From Lysinibacillus fusiformis (GTDB taxonomy: Bacteria; Bacillota; Bacilli; Bacillales_A; Planococcaceae), in assembly GCF_007362955.1 (NCBI RefSeq), contig NZ_CP041696.1, positions 1,674,001-1,738,000 of the forward strand: 64,000 nucleotides of DNA, in the 5' to 3' direction. Below, in pieces: positions 27,769 through 37,728 of this stretch. The position numbers and the translations under genes are program-made. Each line of letters begins with the position of its first letter. The first letter of the stretch is position 1. Below the pieces are notes generated by a model. That model was not told the DNA's origin. It searched no databases and saw only the letters and a list, made by a program, of their open reading frames with translations.

Positions 27769-30700
27769 TTACGGTGATTTTATTATTTCCACATATTGTT
27801 GTGAAGTAGGACCTGTGCCATTTGTATCTTTTTGATAAGCCCATACAATATTTCCATATTGATCTTTTGTGAATAGGAATACTCGTTGACCAGTTTTAAA
27901 TACATTTTTAACACTAGGTACAGTAGAAGGGTTAGCTACAAGAGGTAAAATTGCACTACCATCTGCTGCTTTAATAATAGATCCTTTACCAAATAATAAT
28001 ATTCCATTATCAGCTGGCTCATTATTTTTAACACTATCTAAAATTAATTGTGGATCTAGTGTCGTTTTATTTGCAGCTGTAACCGCATAGAAGTATTCTT
28101 GCTTCAATTCGATAGCTGCTAAAATATTTACAGAAACATCCATGGTTGTTGAATTATATTCTGCTGGTACTCCATTTATCGTGCCAGTTAAATTAGCATA
28201 AGACATTGTATTATAAACCGTTTTCCCTGGATATATATACTTACCAAAGTCTGCAACGTTAAATTTATTACCAGTGTAGCCTGTGATTTTATAGTCTACT
28301 GCTTCGTCCTTCATCTTCACAGTAAATGTTTTATCCGCCGTACCCGATGAAGTCGGCTTGATAATTAGCTTACTTTCATCAGTTGTTTTTGTACCATTTG
28401 TATAAGAGACAAATTGATATTGTGATGTAATATCATTATTAGCTTCGTCAGAAATAGTTAATAAACTTAAATCGCTGATATTTGAAGTGCCATTCTCATC
28501 ACGCATAATCGCTTCACTAAAAGTAATCGTGAACGTATCATCTGGATTGCGGTAAATGATATTACGTTTCTTTTCCTTATCAACAGTCATTTCGAAACGT
28601 GGTGCCGTTCCATCTGAGTAGAAATCTTGCTTCATCCAACCCGCATTCGTTTCATCATGATTATCTCCTGCTGCATTGGCTTTGTAGACCGTGATATTAC
28701 CGTAAGTATCCTCTGCACCTAAATAAACAACGTAGTCTGTATGTGGTGTTGCGGTGAAACCTGAAGCCTCTGTTAATGGGAATGCCCCTTTTCCACTCTT
28801 TGTAACAGATGGACTAGATTTAAGTTTTTCCTCTAAGAATTTACGTTCTGCTGGCGTATTAATTGTTAAATTAGCTGAATCATTTGTTGTGCCATCTGTA
28901 TTTTTTTTCGGTACAAACCAATAATGTAGTTTTGTCGTTTCATCGGTATGGAAACTAATCATAGCCTTAGTATCATCGTTTTCTTTTGGTTTCACTACTA
29001 AATCATTAATTAAAGGTGCTTTCGTGTCGCCAATTATTTCTTTCGATGTTATTTTCGAGATTTCTCCACCACGATCCTTTAACACCATATAAACAGAATA
29101 ACTTAAGAATGGATTAAGATCGTCTTTTGAAATAGAGATTGGGAACTTTTTTGTTTTCTCCTCTAAATCAGCTGGTCCAGAGCCGCGTTCAATATAAATG
29201 TCCTGCCCGCCAATTTGGAAATAGCCGGATTTGATTGCTGAATCAGACGCAAATTCATTAACGAAATCGCGTTCCGTAATTCCTTTATCTGTTAAATATT
29301 GCTTAAACGTTTTCGTTTCACCATTATCTACGATGGTATCAGGTAACACCATGTAAAAGTACGTACCAGCTTTATTTGGTTTAAATTCAACTTCTACACG
29401 TTTAAAATTATCAGATTGATCGGGTTTGCTAACAACATTTTCAATTGAAATAACCGGCATATCCAATTTTTCATGTATATATTCAGCATAGTTTCGAATT
29501 TTTTTACCAGGCTCGATAGTATTAGCACTTTCAAAATCATTGCCTGCTAAATCTTTTACGTTAGGTAATATCGTTACACGTAATGTATCCCCATAAACAA
29601 AACCTGTTTCAGATGGAATTGTTAATAATACCTTTTTATCGCCTTCTTTATATTCCACCGCAGATGGTTTAATTTTACTTTGTCCCGTTGTATTTACAAT
29701 TACTGTTCCTGATAAATCATAGTTATTTACATTTCGTGCACTTTCAGGGTCCAAAGCTTCATTTAAATACACATAGAATTGGTTTTCCTTACCGGCTGGT
29801 TCGAGTTTCGTCTTATCCACAAACGGGTGAATGTTATCCAATGCACCTGTCTTAAATTCTTTTATAGCCTCTTTTGGGATCGGATCTACCGAGTTATTAC
29901 CAGAACTGTCCTTCATTACTACATAAAGTTGATAATCTGTTTCAGCCTCTAAGCCTGTTAGTATTTCCGTTATTGCTAGTTCACCCGCTACTGCCTTACC
30001 TTTTCCTGTTGGGTTGGCGATGATATCTGCGGTTGTCGGATCTGCAGCAGTTGTTTTCTTACGTACATAGTAATAGTAGTCTCCAGGCTCACTTGCGGCG
30101 AATTTCATTTCAGCCCGTTTACCACCATGAAGAGGTAACACGGTTAAGCTACTCACTTTCGGCGGCGAAGCATCTTTCATTTGGAATGCTTGCGATACAA
30201 TGTCGGAAGCGTTTTTCGCACCGTCGACTACCATCACATAGATAACGTATTCTTTTTTCTCACCTAAATTACTAACTTTAATAGAGTTCGTACCATTTAC
30301 GGCTGCTCCTGTACCACTCGCCACATTCTCAACAGAATGACGGTTCACCATTTCTCGTTTTGTCGGTACTTCAGCGCCTTTTTCACGGACAATATAGTAG
30401 TACGTACCGACTTCATTGGAGTGGAAGTCTGCCTGAATTTCACTGCCGTTCAGTACCTTGACGCCTGTGATACTAATAATTGGCTTGGTTTTGTCATCTG
30501 GCTTTTGATTCTCAATATCGTCCTTATCAATCGGTTTGCCGTCTGGATCTGTAATATTGCCTATATTATCTTTATCCTCTAGGAAGTCATCGAAAATGTT
30601 ATTCGGTGATTCGCCCTTCGGAATAATGACTTTGTCAATATACGTATAGTCACCGATGTCAAACCAGCCATAGGCATTGTCGACATACAACGTGCCTACT

Positions 30701-32151
30701 CGACCATCTATATACAGCTCTAAATCTGTATAGCTATTGTAATTGATCCAGTCAATATTGCCCTCGCCGTATATTGTTAGCTTTGTCTCTGTATCAAGGT
30801 TTAGCGTTCCAATATTGCCTTGAATTTCAAATTCACTGACATTCCCAATAATGTCTACACGTGGTAGTTTCGTATCTGTCTCGATTTTCGTACCGCTTTG
30901 AGACACGACTAGACGTGACACCGAGCTATTGTAAAATTCAATGTGCTTTTCAATATTTTTCATCGTTACTTTGTCTTTAGACCAGTTCTCAAATGGCTTG
31001 TTTTCATCAGGATTCGGTTTCGTCCAATTTTGAAGATCTGTTGATGGATTACTGTTTGTCGAATTATCCTCTTCTGGTTTATCTGGGTTAGACCAGTTGA
31101 TAAATGAAAAATTATTGCTGGCTACACGTCCAATGGATAATGGCTTATAGGTAGAAGCATTTAAATGTAAAGGTGGACGTACGGTTTCGTTGACAAGCAT
31201 TGTACCCGTTAATGTTACATTCGAAAATTCAATATAGTTGCCATTGACAACGATTGTCGCGCCAAAAGATCCGTACTCACCATTTAGCTCTAAAAATCTA
31301 GAGCTTGTCCCACTCGCATTCAACGTTAACTTGGATACAGAGTAAAGCGTTTTACCTGAAAGGTCCCCTTCAATCAGTGCACCCTTTAACACATCAGCAT
31401 TATACTCGTTAAAAATATGAGCAAGACTTTCTGGTACTGTGTATGGTTCAGCATTTATGTAGATAATGTCATCTTCAACACCTGTAACCTTGTAAGATGT
31501 TGCATTACTCTTTTTATCTTGAGAACGCACAATGAAAGACGCAATTTGTCCTCGTGTTACGGCGTTAAATGGAGAGAATGTAACAGGTGTTGTCCCTTCC
31601 GTAACTTTTAAATCTACTAATGTTTGAATATAGGCTGCGTTACTTGTTTGACTATTCACATCTTGGAAAATGTGGTTGTAATTAGAAGCCACTTCAAATT
31701 TAAAGCCAAGTACTAAAATTTTCGCTAATTGCCCACGCGTTACAACTTCATTTGGCATAAATGTTCCATTTGAATAACCAGACATAATGCCTGCATTTTG
31801 AAGAGCAGCGACATATTTATAATATTCATTCCCCTTTGGAACGTCTTTAAAGTAGGGATCTTCGATATTTTTTAAATCCAATTTTAACACCGTCGCCAGC
31901 ATTTTAGCTGCTTGGCCTCGTGTTACATTTTGATTTGGACGGAAGGTTTTATCTGCAAACCCACTAATAGCACCCTGAGAGTATAATTTTAATATATTTT
32001 CATAATGGCTAGAATACTGGTTAATATCTATAAAGGGTGAAGTAGCAGCGGCTACCTTTTGCGGTGGGGGTATCACAACCGCAATTCCACTTGTAGCAAA
32101 AACAGTCGCAATAAGCGCCTTGTTTACTTTTTGGATTTTTGTTTTATCCAT
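27769..32151 (-). CDS. Large S-layer-homology (SLH) surface protein
   Basis: A 1460-residue exported protein. A signal peptide (residues ~1-35, ending KVAAA) is followed by three SLH domains at ~38-85, 98-150 and 165-212 (GFADKTFRPNQNVTRGQAAKML; GYSNGTFMPNEVVTRGQLAKIL; TFSPFNAVTRGQIASFIV), which hold it to pyruvylated wall polymer. Residues ~220-540 are a beta-rich domain related to the protein at 7637. The remainder is a series of ~90-110-residue beta-sandwich-like units with recurring T-x-YYYxVR, SGNNS and FxxSEA motifs, like Ig/bacterial fibronectin-type linkers, ending VEIIKSP. It is transcribed alone; the ATG follows GAAAGGAAGAGTGAG. Surface adhesin or S-layer-associated role is inferred; no enzyme motif is seen. 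Confidence 0.9.
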   Translation of the reverse strand: MDKTKIQKVNKALIATVFATSGIAVVIPPPQKVAAATSPFIDINQYSSHYENILKLYSQGAISGFADKTFRPNQNVTRGQAAKMLATVLKLDLKNIEDPYFKDVPKGNEYYKYVAALQNAGIMSGYSNGTFMPNEVVTRGQLAKILVLGFKFEVASNYNHIFQDVNSQTSNAAYIQTLVDLKVTEGTTPVTFSPFNAVTRGQIASFIVRSQDKKSNATSYKVTGVEDDIIYINAEPYTVPESLAHIFNEYNADVLKGALIEGDLSGKTLYSVSKLTLNASGTSSRFLELNGEYGSFGATIVVNGNYIEFSNVTLTGTMLVNETVRPPLHLNASTYKPLSIGRVASNNFSFINWSNPDKPEEDNSTNSNPSTDLQNWTKPNPDENKPFENWSKDKVTMKNIEKHIEFYNSSVSRLVVSQSGTKIETDTKLPRVDIIGNVSEFEIQGNIGTLNLDTETKLTIYGEGNIDWINYNSYTDLELYIDGRVGTLYVDNAYGWFDIGDYTYIDKVIIPKGESPNNIFDDFLEDKDNIGNITDPDGKPIDKDDIENQKPDDKTKPIISITGVKVLNGSEIQADFHSNEVGTYYYIVREKGAEVPTKREMVNRHSVENVASGTGAAVNGTNSIKVSNLGEKKEYVIYVMVVDGAKNASDIVSQAFQMKDASPPKVSSLTVLPLHGGKRAEMKFAASEPGDYYYYVRKKTTAADPTTADIIANPTGKGKAVAGELAITEILTGLEAETDYQLYVVMKDSSGNNSVDPIPKEAIKEFKTGALDNIHPFVDKTKLEPAGKENQFYVYLNEALDPESARNVNNYDLSGTVIVNTTGQSKIKPSAVEYKEGDKKVLLTIPSETGFVYGDTLRVTILPNVKDLAGNDFESANTIEPGKKIRNYAEYIHEKLDMPVISIENVVSKPDQSDNFKRVEVEFKPNKAGTYFYMVLPDTIVDNGETKTFKQYLTDKGITERDFVNEFASDSAIKSGYFQIGGQDIYIERGSGPADLEEKTKKFPISISKDDLNPFLSYSVYMVLKDRGGEISKITSKEIIGDTKAPLINDLVVKPKENDDTKAMISFHTDETTKLHYWFVPKKNTDGTTNDSANLTINTPAERKFLEEKLKSSPSVTKSGKGAFPLTEASGFTATPHTDYVVYLGAEDTYGNITVYKANAAGDNHDETNAGWMKQDFYSDGTAPRFEMTVDKEKKRNIIYRNPDDTFTITFSEAIMRDENGTSNISDLSLLTISDEANNDITSQYQFVSYTNGTKTTDESKLIIKPTSSGTADKTFTVKMKDEAVDYKITGYTGNKFNVADFGKYIYPGKTVYNTMSYANLTGTINGVPAEYNSTTMDVSVNILAAIELKQEYFYAVTAANKTTLDPQLILDSVKNNEPADNGILLFGKGSIIKAADGSAILPLVANPSTVPSVKNVFKTGQRVFLFTKDQYGNIVWAYQKDTNGTGPTSQQYVEIIKSP

Positions 32152-32319
32152 CTCACTCTTCCTTTCGATTAAAGATTGATGCGGGCAATATTATTTTCAT
32201 CATATCTTTTATATCGACAGGTTGATAGCGTACCTTCATAGATAATTCTAAAATAATGAGAGGAAAAGCATTGATAATTTCCTAGGTGTAAGTACGTCAT
32301 CTACCCCACTGCATGAGGG

Positions 32320-32545
32320 CAATAAAGTGAAACTTCAAACAGTGGGGTTTTCTTCACCCCACTGTTTGGTAGTTGAACCAATCGGGCTTTTACGGTCAGT
32401 TGATTGCCCACCTCGTTGACTCGTTCTCATCTTTCCACTTGAGGTGGGCGTCTTACTGACCGTTACTGCGGGATAAAACTGTCGTGAGTAGCCAACAAAA
32501 AAACAGTTTGGACACTGTACGCTGCAGCAATCCAAACCGTTCAAC
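32320..32545 (-). mobile_element. Possible right-end remnant of an IS200/IS605-type (TnpB) element
   Basis: A highly structured stretch without a complete gene. On the minus strand it has a 9-11-bp hairpin around TTTGGA/TCCAAAC, a nested stem with outer GGTCAGT/ACTGACC and inner GCCCACCT/AGGTGGGC (32394-32461), then GGTTCAAC, and a final 12-bp hairpin CAAACAGTGGGG/CCCCACTGTTTG (32336-32368). This order of hairpins with a GGTTCAAC box is like the right end of TnpB elements, where the guide (omega) RNA is encoded. The 69-codon frame across it would be the stub of tnpB. No transposase domain remains. The gap 32546-32914 has only a small hairpin. Confidence 0.4.
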
Positions 32546-32675
32546 TAACCAACCACTTATCTTTTCCCGTTTTTTAATTTCGTCAATCTAATACAATATT
32601 GGACCAAAAAATATATTCACGATAGATTGTGCGAAATCACTTATATCGAACTACTCTTCACGTGAATTATAAAAA

Positions 32676-32702
32676 GCCAAGAAGCATCGGTGCTCTCTTG
32701 GC
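32676..32702 (+). terminator. Isolated hairpin, terminator-like
   Basis: GCCAAGA-AGCA and TGCT-CTTGGC pair around a 4-base loop with small mismatches, followed by CTTTACG. The T run is poor, and no gene ends immediately before it on either strand. Confidence 0.35.
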
Positions 32703-32914
32703 CTTTACGATATATAGGCATACATCAATTCGTCCTTGTGTTGTCATAAGGGAAAGGGGGATAACCTTACGTCTTGCCAAGTCGATCGAGAGATGTGTCC
32801 CGAGATTACGTATTATTTGAACGAGGTTTTTAAGTCATATGGCGAATGACTAAAAATAGCTTGCCCAAATGATCGTTGCATTAATCATGTACCCCAATAA
32901 TTAGACATGTAAGC

Positions 32915-34501
32915 CTATTTTCTTTCATTATTTTGCATTTGTTCTTGTCCTACTACCTTGACTCGATTTCGTCCAGCCTGTTTTGCGAGATATAGAGCAC
33001 CATCTGCTGCTTCTATAAGCCCTTCTGTCGTATCGGCCATCTGCGGATACACTGCAATCCCCGCTGATAACGTCACTGGACGACCACATGGCTTAAGGGA
33101 ATTGGCTAAAGTTTCACGTAGTTGCTCAGCTACTTGTGCCGCTTCACTGGCTGTTGTATTTGGCAATAGCATGATGAATTCTTCACCACCGTAGCGACAA
33201 CAAATGTCTCCATCTCGTGCAACTGTCTTCATATTATTGGCTAAATATTGTAGTACCTTGTCCCCCACAGCATGGCCATACGTATCATTAACACTCTTAA
33301 AATGATCCAAATCCATCAAAATAATGGCATGCGGTAATTTTTCTTCCTGCCATTTTGCTAACACTGTATCCATTGTCCGGCGATTCGTGACACCTGTTAA
33401 AGGATCAGTCGTGGATTGATCCTTAAAATACGACACTTGACCCTGTAAAAACGACAAGCTTCGGACAAGCGCACTTTTCAAATAATAGGCTTCAAAATAC
33501 CAGCTGCGAACGGATTTTAACCCTTCTACATTTTTCTTATCCAAGCTCTCCTCTGTTAAGGTCGCTAATTGCTGCAATGGATGTGCAATACGTGCTGCCG
33601 CCCAAAGTACAATAATAATGGATACCAACATAAGAGGTAACGCTTTTATTCCTACATCCTGTACACGATCGAATGACGGTTCTAATGCAACGTTTAATGG
33701 TCGCTGTGAGACGACACCCCATCCTGCCACTGGAACAGCACTATAACCTGCAAGCATTTCAACACCTTTAGTATTAACAATTTGCAGTGACCCGCTCTTT
33801 CCAGCAACAACCGCCTGAACAACTTTATTTTCAATCGCGATATCATTGATGCGACTAGCATCTTGGTGATAAATAATACGTCCATCCGCATCCACTACAT
33901 ACACATAAGAACCATCATGATAAAAATGCTCTCCCAGTAGCGAGTAAAAGACATTTTGTTCCTTCAAATAGATTGTTCCAGCTACCATCCCAAGGTATTC
34001 ATCGGTTTCCGAAAAAATAGGATAAGATATAAAAATTATAAGTCGTCCTGTTATCCCCTCATAAGGCTTGGATACAAGGGGGATTTTCTTGGTTAATGCT
34101 TCTTGTGCCCCTTCAGAGGTTAACACTTCCCCCTTCACTTCTTCAGAGGGAGGAGAAACTGATAACACTAGACCGTCTGCATTGGTTACAAGCACCGAAT
34201 TAAACATATTATTTTGCATTTTCAGTCGTTCCGTTACTTCATTTAACGCAGTTTCGTCATTCATTTTAGACGCAATGGTATCAGCACTATAGCCTAAAAT
34301 CTGAAACGACTCTTCTAAATATAAACTAGCAGTTGTCGCTAACTTTTGCGCATATACACGGTTCGTTTCTAGAGAATTTTCCTTTATGGAATCGACATTC
34401 ATTCGATAGCCGCTCCAAATGCTACCTATACTCGTAAAAAAGAATGCAGCCATCGCCACACCCATAATCAAATGTTTCAATTTTATTTGTCTTGATTTCA
34501 T
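32915..34501 (-). CDS. Membrane diguanylate cyclase (dCache-GGDEF)
   Basis: A 528-residue protein that makes cyclic di-GMP in response to an outside signal. A membrane segment at ~10-32, an extracellular dCache-like sensor at ~35-280 (VYVVDADGRIIYHQDASRIND; GYSAVPVAGWGVVSQRP) and a second membrane segment at ~285-305 precede the GGDEF domain (~365-520). The active site reads RYGGEEF, an active variant of GGDEF, with MDLDHFKSVNDTYGH upstream. RDGD five residues before GGEEF is a product-inhibition I-site (RxxD). There is no EAL domain. The ATG has a poor ribosome site. It is a single gene; no target or operator is visible. Confidence 0.93.
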   Translation of the reverse strand: MKSRQIKLKHLIMGVAMAAFFFTSIGSIWSGYRMNVDSIKENSLETNRVYAQKLATTASLYLEESFQILGYSADTIASKMNDETALNEVTERLKMQNNMFNSVLVTNADGLVLSVSPPSEEVKGEVLTSEGAQEALTKKIPLVSKPYEGITGRLIIFISYPIFSETDEYLGMVAGTIYLKEQNVFYSLLGEHFYHDGSYVYVVDADGRIIYHQDASRINDIAIENKVVQAVVAGKSGSLQIVNTKGVEMLAGYSAVPVAGWGVVSQRPLNVALEPSFDRVQDVGIKALPLMLVSIIIVLWAAARIAHPLQQLATLTEESLDKKNVEGLKSVRSWYFEAYYLKSALVRSLSFLQGQVSYFKDQSTTDPLTGVTNRRTMDTVLAKWQEEKLPHAIILMDLDHFKSVNDTYGHAVGDKVLQYLANNMKTVARDGDICCRYGGEEFIMLLPNTTASEAAQVAEQLRETLANSLKPCGRPVTLSAGIAVYPQMADTTEGLIEAADGALYLAKQAGRNRVKVVGQEQMQNNERK

Positions 34502-34847
34502 TTCTATTCTTTGCCCCTATTTATAGTATTTCATTGAATCGTGGCCGTCTCTCCACAATAAAAAATCCAAAATATTTTATCTATTCATCTATTAAAGCAC
34601 AAAATATTCCCAATTAAATATAATTCCTTGTTTTTTGCAGATAAGAATATGTCAAAATAGGGTTATTTCTCAAGTGTGACTATAACCAAAGTAATATAAT
34701 AGGAGAAATACCAAATTCTTTATATCGTATAACAGGCAAAAGTATAGTAATTTTATATCAGAATCAATTTCATAATTCACTTTAATATCGATAAAGGCGA
34801 ATATTATGAAAGAAAATAAATTAATTGTTCCTATCACATAGTTATAT

Positions 34848-35016
34848 TCCGCTACAGGCGGACGCTTTTCGCTGGCTTCGGGGCAATAGGATGTTGGTCA
34901 TGAAGGCGTTGTCACAGGACGTGACGCTTTTAGCCTTCGTTCCCATAAAAGCTCAGTTCAGGGTCTAGGTTTGCTTGCTTATCCCGCTGGAGTCGCCGCC
35001 TTACGCTCCTACCAAA
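34848..35016. repeat. Dispersed hairpin-rich repeat, copy 2
   Basis: The segment starts with CGCTACAGGCGGACGCTTTTCGC, similar to 40618-40645, and continues with GGATGTTGGTCATGAAGGCG, GTCACAGGACGTGAC and CTTTTAGCCTTCGTTCC, similar to blocks in 27258-27531 and 43012-43400. It lies in the 630-bp gap between the cyclase gene and the CAP gene; the rest of the gap is AT-rich with no gene visible. Confidence 0.6.
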
Positions 35017-35132
35017 ATGTTCGTATTTCTTTATAGAAAAACTATTTATGAAATGAATACATCTATAAAGCTACTACATTTTTGATATATTTCTATTATA
35101 ATTGTGATTTTATTAAAGAGGGTTTGATATAT

Positions 35133-36059
35133 ATGTTGCGTAGAGCTGCTCCAATGATTTTCAGCTTCAGTATGGCTTTTTGGGCGAACGCTTCTCTTGT
35201 TCAAAAAAAGGCCTCGTCTTCTAAAATGACTAGAAATAAATTTCAAGCTTCGCTGTTCAAGTCTTTACCGCTTGCAAGCTACCAAAGTGAATATGATATG
35301 GTGTGGCATCGTTACTATGAGGATTACGCTCAATTTCATCTTATTGGTACGCACCTTGGCAAAGAGATTGGTGGCTATGAAACACGTATTAGGTATAACG
35401 TTTTTGGTATTCACATTGGCGCTAATCGCACCGATGTAGAAAAGAAGTACGGCTTGCCACTCACAGCTATTCACGGTCACAGTACGCGTTATTTGCTTAA
35501 TTATAATGACCAAACAGGTCGCCCTACCCATGGGACTTATCTAATTAATCAACACTATGTCACGTTTTTCTATGATTTGCATAAAAATGATATTGTCCGC
35601 TCAGTTACGTGGGTATCCGTTGCAACTGAAATGACCAAGCCTGGTTATTATAATAGTCCTTCAGAATTACTGCGTGCAGGGTTTGAGGATTTGATGGTTG
35701 AACTCATTAACCATGATCGGGTAGAAGAGGGATTACAGCCCCTGATCTATGAAAAAAGATATAAACGTATTGCTCGTCAACACAGCAGTAACATGATCAC
35801 ACATAATTTCTTTAGTCATGAGGATCACCTAGGCAATCATTCCAATAATCGCCTAGCGGCTGATAAGGTAAATTTCTACTGGTACGGCGAGAATATTGCC
35901 TATGGTCAGTTTAACAGTATCTTTGCCCATGAAGCACTGATGAATTCAGCAGGACATCGAAGAAATATTTTGAGAAAAGAATTTACACATGTTTTTGTTG
36001 GTGTTTCTTTTAAGGAAAATGGTGCGCCATATTACACGATTAACTTCTATTCCGAGTAA
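35133..36059 (+). CDS. CAP/SCP domain protein (YkwD/YlbC-like)
   Basis: A 308-residue protein. ATG at 35133 follows AAAGAGGGTTTGATATAT; the N-terminal 20 residues are hydrophobic (APMIFSFSMAFWANASL) and probably an export signal. Residues ~60-170 match the CAP-associated domain (GTHLGKEIGGYETRIRYNVFGIHIG; VEKKYGLPL). Residues ~185-308 are a CAP (SCP/PR1) domain with the conserved His and Glu residues in HNFFSHEDHLG, YGENIAYG and NSAGHRRNIL. Proteins of this type in Bacillus are secreted or membrane-linked; their activity is not settled. It is a single gene followed by a terminator. Confidence 0.9.
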   Translation: MLRRAAPMIFSFSMAFWANASLVQKKASSSKMTRNKFQASLFKSLPLASYQSEYDMVWHRYYEDYAQFHLIGTHLGKEIGGYETRIRYNVFGIHIGANRTDVEKKYGLPLTAIHGHSTRYLLNYNDQTGRPTHGTYLINQHYVTFFYDLHKNDIVRSVTWVSVATEMTKPGYYNSPSELLRAGFEDLMVELINHDRVEEGLQPLIYEKRYKRIARQHSSNMITHNFFSHEDHLGNHSNNRLAADKVNFYWYGENIAYGQFNSIFAHEALMNSAGHRRNILRKEFTHVFVGVSFKENGAPYYTINFYSE

Positions 36060-36140
36060 TTTAGATTCAAGCGAGCTATTAGGAGTTGAGGTCCTATCTA
36101 GTTAAAAGCAATGCCCACTCCTATCTGTAATACTAAAAAT

Positions 36141-36174
36141 CTCTATGCACAACCTTGTACATAGAGGTTTTTTG
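36141..36174 (+). terminator. Terminator after the CAP gene
   Basis: CTCTATGCACAA and TTGTACATAGAG pair over 12 bp with one mismatch, followed by GTTTTTTG. The remaining gap to 36479 shows AT-rich DNA with TATAAT-like hexamers near 36276 and 36300 that could serve the next gene. Confidence 0.8.
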
Positions 36175-36479
36175 TGTCTATTTCGCGACTGAATTTTCAA
36201 AAAATAGCTGATTATTATCTGAATTTTGCTAAGAAATCTATATTCTAAATTTTTTTACTTTTATTGTTATGCTGACATATAATTTTCAGAAAAATTATTT
36301 TATAATGAAATTTAACATAGTCAAGCCAATTGCACATCTGTTATAATACTGATAAATTCATAATATTCTGTATTAATACAGAAATAAGTAAAACACGCTT
36401 TTCACAATATGGGGATAATGAGAAAAGTGCTACAATGACTGCTTGCTTTTGTAGCCTACACAAAAAGGGGTTGGGAGAT

Positions 36480-37664
36480 TTGGGTATTTTAAAGGGGTTA
36501 AAAATTCTCGATTTTTCTGCATTAATACCGGGGCCAATGGCGACAATGATATTTGCTGACTTAGGCGCTGAGGTTATTCACGTTGAATCTTCTAAGCGTG
36601 TAGATTTAACACGCATTATGCCTCCATATGATGAGGATCATGAGGCGTATATTCATCAACATTTAAACCGTTCCAAAAAGTCACTCACATTAAATTTAAA
36701 ATCACCGGAGGCTGTGGAAATAGTAAAGTCGCTTGTCCAAGAGTACGACGTGATTCTTGAAGGTTTTCGACCTGGGGTAATGCAACGTCTCGGTATCGGT
36801 TATGAGGCGTTAAAAGAAGTGAATCCCAAGATAATTTATTGCGCTATTACAGGCTATGGTCAAACAGGTCCCTATAGCAATCGACCTGGACATGACAACA
36901 ACTATCTTTCACTTGCAGGAGTACTCGATTACTCACGTCATAAAGACAAAAAACCTGTCTCAATGGGTATTCAGCTCGCAGATATTGCAGGTGGCACGAT
37001 GCACGCGGCAATTGGGGTACTTGCTGCTGCATTACATCGTGAAAAAACCGGGGAGGGGCAATATGTCGATATTAGCATGACTGATGCTGTATTTTCACTC
37101 AATGCTATGTACGGCTCGGCCTATATAGGTGGCGATCGTGTACCACAACCTGAGCAAGAAATTTTAAATGGTGGTAGCTATTACGATTTCTACAAAACAA
37201 AGGATGGACGCTTTTTCTCAGTAGGTAGCCTAGAACCACAATTTCGCAAACTACTGTGTGAGGCACTTGATATTCCTGAATTGATTGATAACACCTTTAA
37301 TGACTCGTACTACACACAAATTCGTTTTAAAGAGGCTGTTCACGATGCATTTTTATCAAAAACCTATGAAGAATGGCTTGAGGTCTTTAACGAAAATTTC
37401 GAAGGTTGTGTGGAACCAGTGCTAACCTTCCCAGAAGCATGTAAGCACCCACAGCTACAGGCTCGTGACATGATTGTTGAGATTCCAAAGAATGACGGCA
37501 CTACACAAAAACAAATTGCTTCGGCTTTTAAGTTCGATGGTTACAAGCCTGTGTATAAACATGTCGGCGCTAAACTGGGCGAGCATAATGAAGAACTTCT
37601 TTCCGCTCTTGGCTATAGTGCTGAAAAAATTGCTGCTCTACAAGAAAATGGTGTTTTAGAATAA
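36480..37664 (+). CDS. CaiB/BaiF (class III) CoA transferase
   Basis: An enzyme of about 394 residues that moves coenzyme A between carboxylic acids, or a racemase of the same fold. TTG at 36480 is preferred: AAAGGGG lies nine bases upstream and the protein then begins LGILKGLKILDFSALIPGPMA like family members. Other landmarks are FADLGAEVIHVES, GYGQTGPYSNRPGHDNNY and MGIQLADIAGGTMHAAIGVLAAAL; Asp168 in QLADIAGG lines up with the catalytic Asp. The region before 36480 in the same frame is not protein-like. It stands alone between terminators, without an acyl-CoA dehydrogenase or ligase nearby, so the substrate cannot be named. Confidence 0.88.
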   Translation: MGILKGLKILDFSALIPGPMATMIFADLGAEVIHVESSKRVDLTRIMPPYDEDHEAYIHQHLNRSKKSLTLNLKSPEAVEIVKSLVQEYDVILEGFRPGVMQRLGIGYEALKEVNPKIIYCAITGYGQTGPYSNRPGHDNNYLSLAGVLDYSRHKDKKPVSMGIQLADIAGGTMHAAIGVLAAALHREKTGEGQYVDISMTDAVFSLNAMYGSAYIGGDRVPQPEQEILNGGSYYDFYKTKDGRFFSVGSLEPQFRKLLCEALDIPELIDNTFNDSYYTQIRFKEAVHDAFLSKTYEEWLEVFNENFEGCVEPVLTFPEACKHPQLQARDMIVEIPKNDGTTQKQIASAFKFDGYKPVYKHVGAKLGEHNEELLSALGYSAEKIAALQENGVLE

Positions 37665-37666
37665 AA

Positions 37667-37716
37667 AGAGAGTGTCCAATGACGTCTTTATATGACGCAT
37701 TAGGCACTCTTTTTTG
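37667..37716 (+). terminator. Bidirectional terminator between the CoA transferase and the gene at 37729
   Basis: AGAGTG...ATGACGTC and ATGACGCAT...CACTCT form a long stem (about 18 bp with two mismatches) followed by TTTTTT. It is preceded by AAAAA, so it can also end the convergent gene. Confidence 0.85.
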
Positions 37717-37728
37717 TATATAAAATGA

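Noticed and set aside
32335-32544. 69-codon frame as an independent gene
   Set aside because: It coincides exactly with stem-loops of a probable mobile-element end and has no ribosome site; it is treated as a stub within that remnant.
36330-36479. Extended N-terminus of the CoA transferase
   Set aside because: The extra 50 residues are not protein-like for the family; TTG at 36480 with AAAGGGG restores the normal start.
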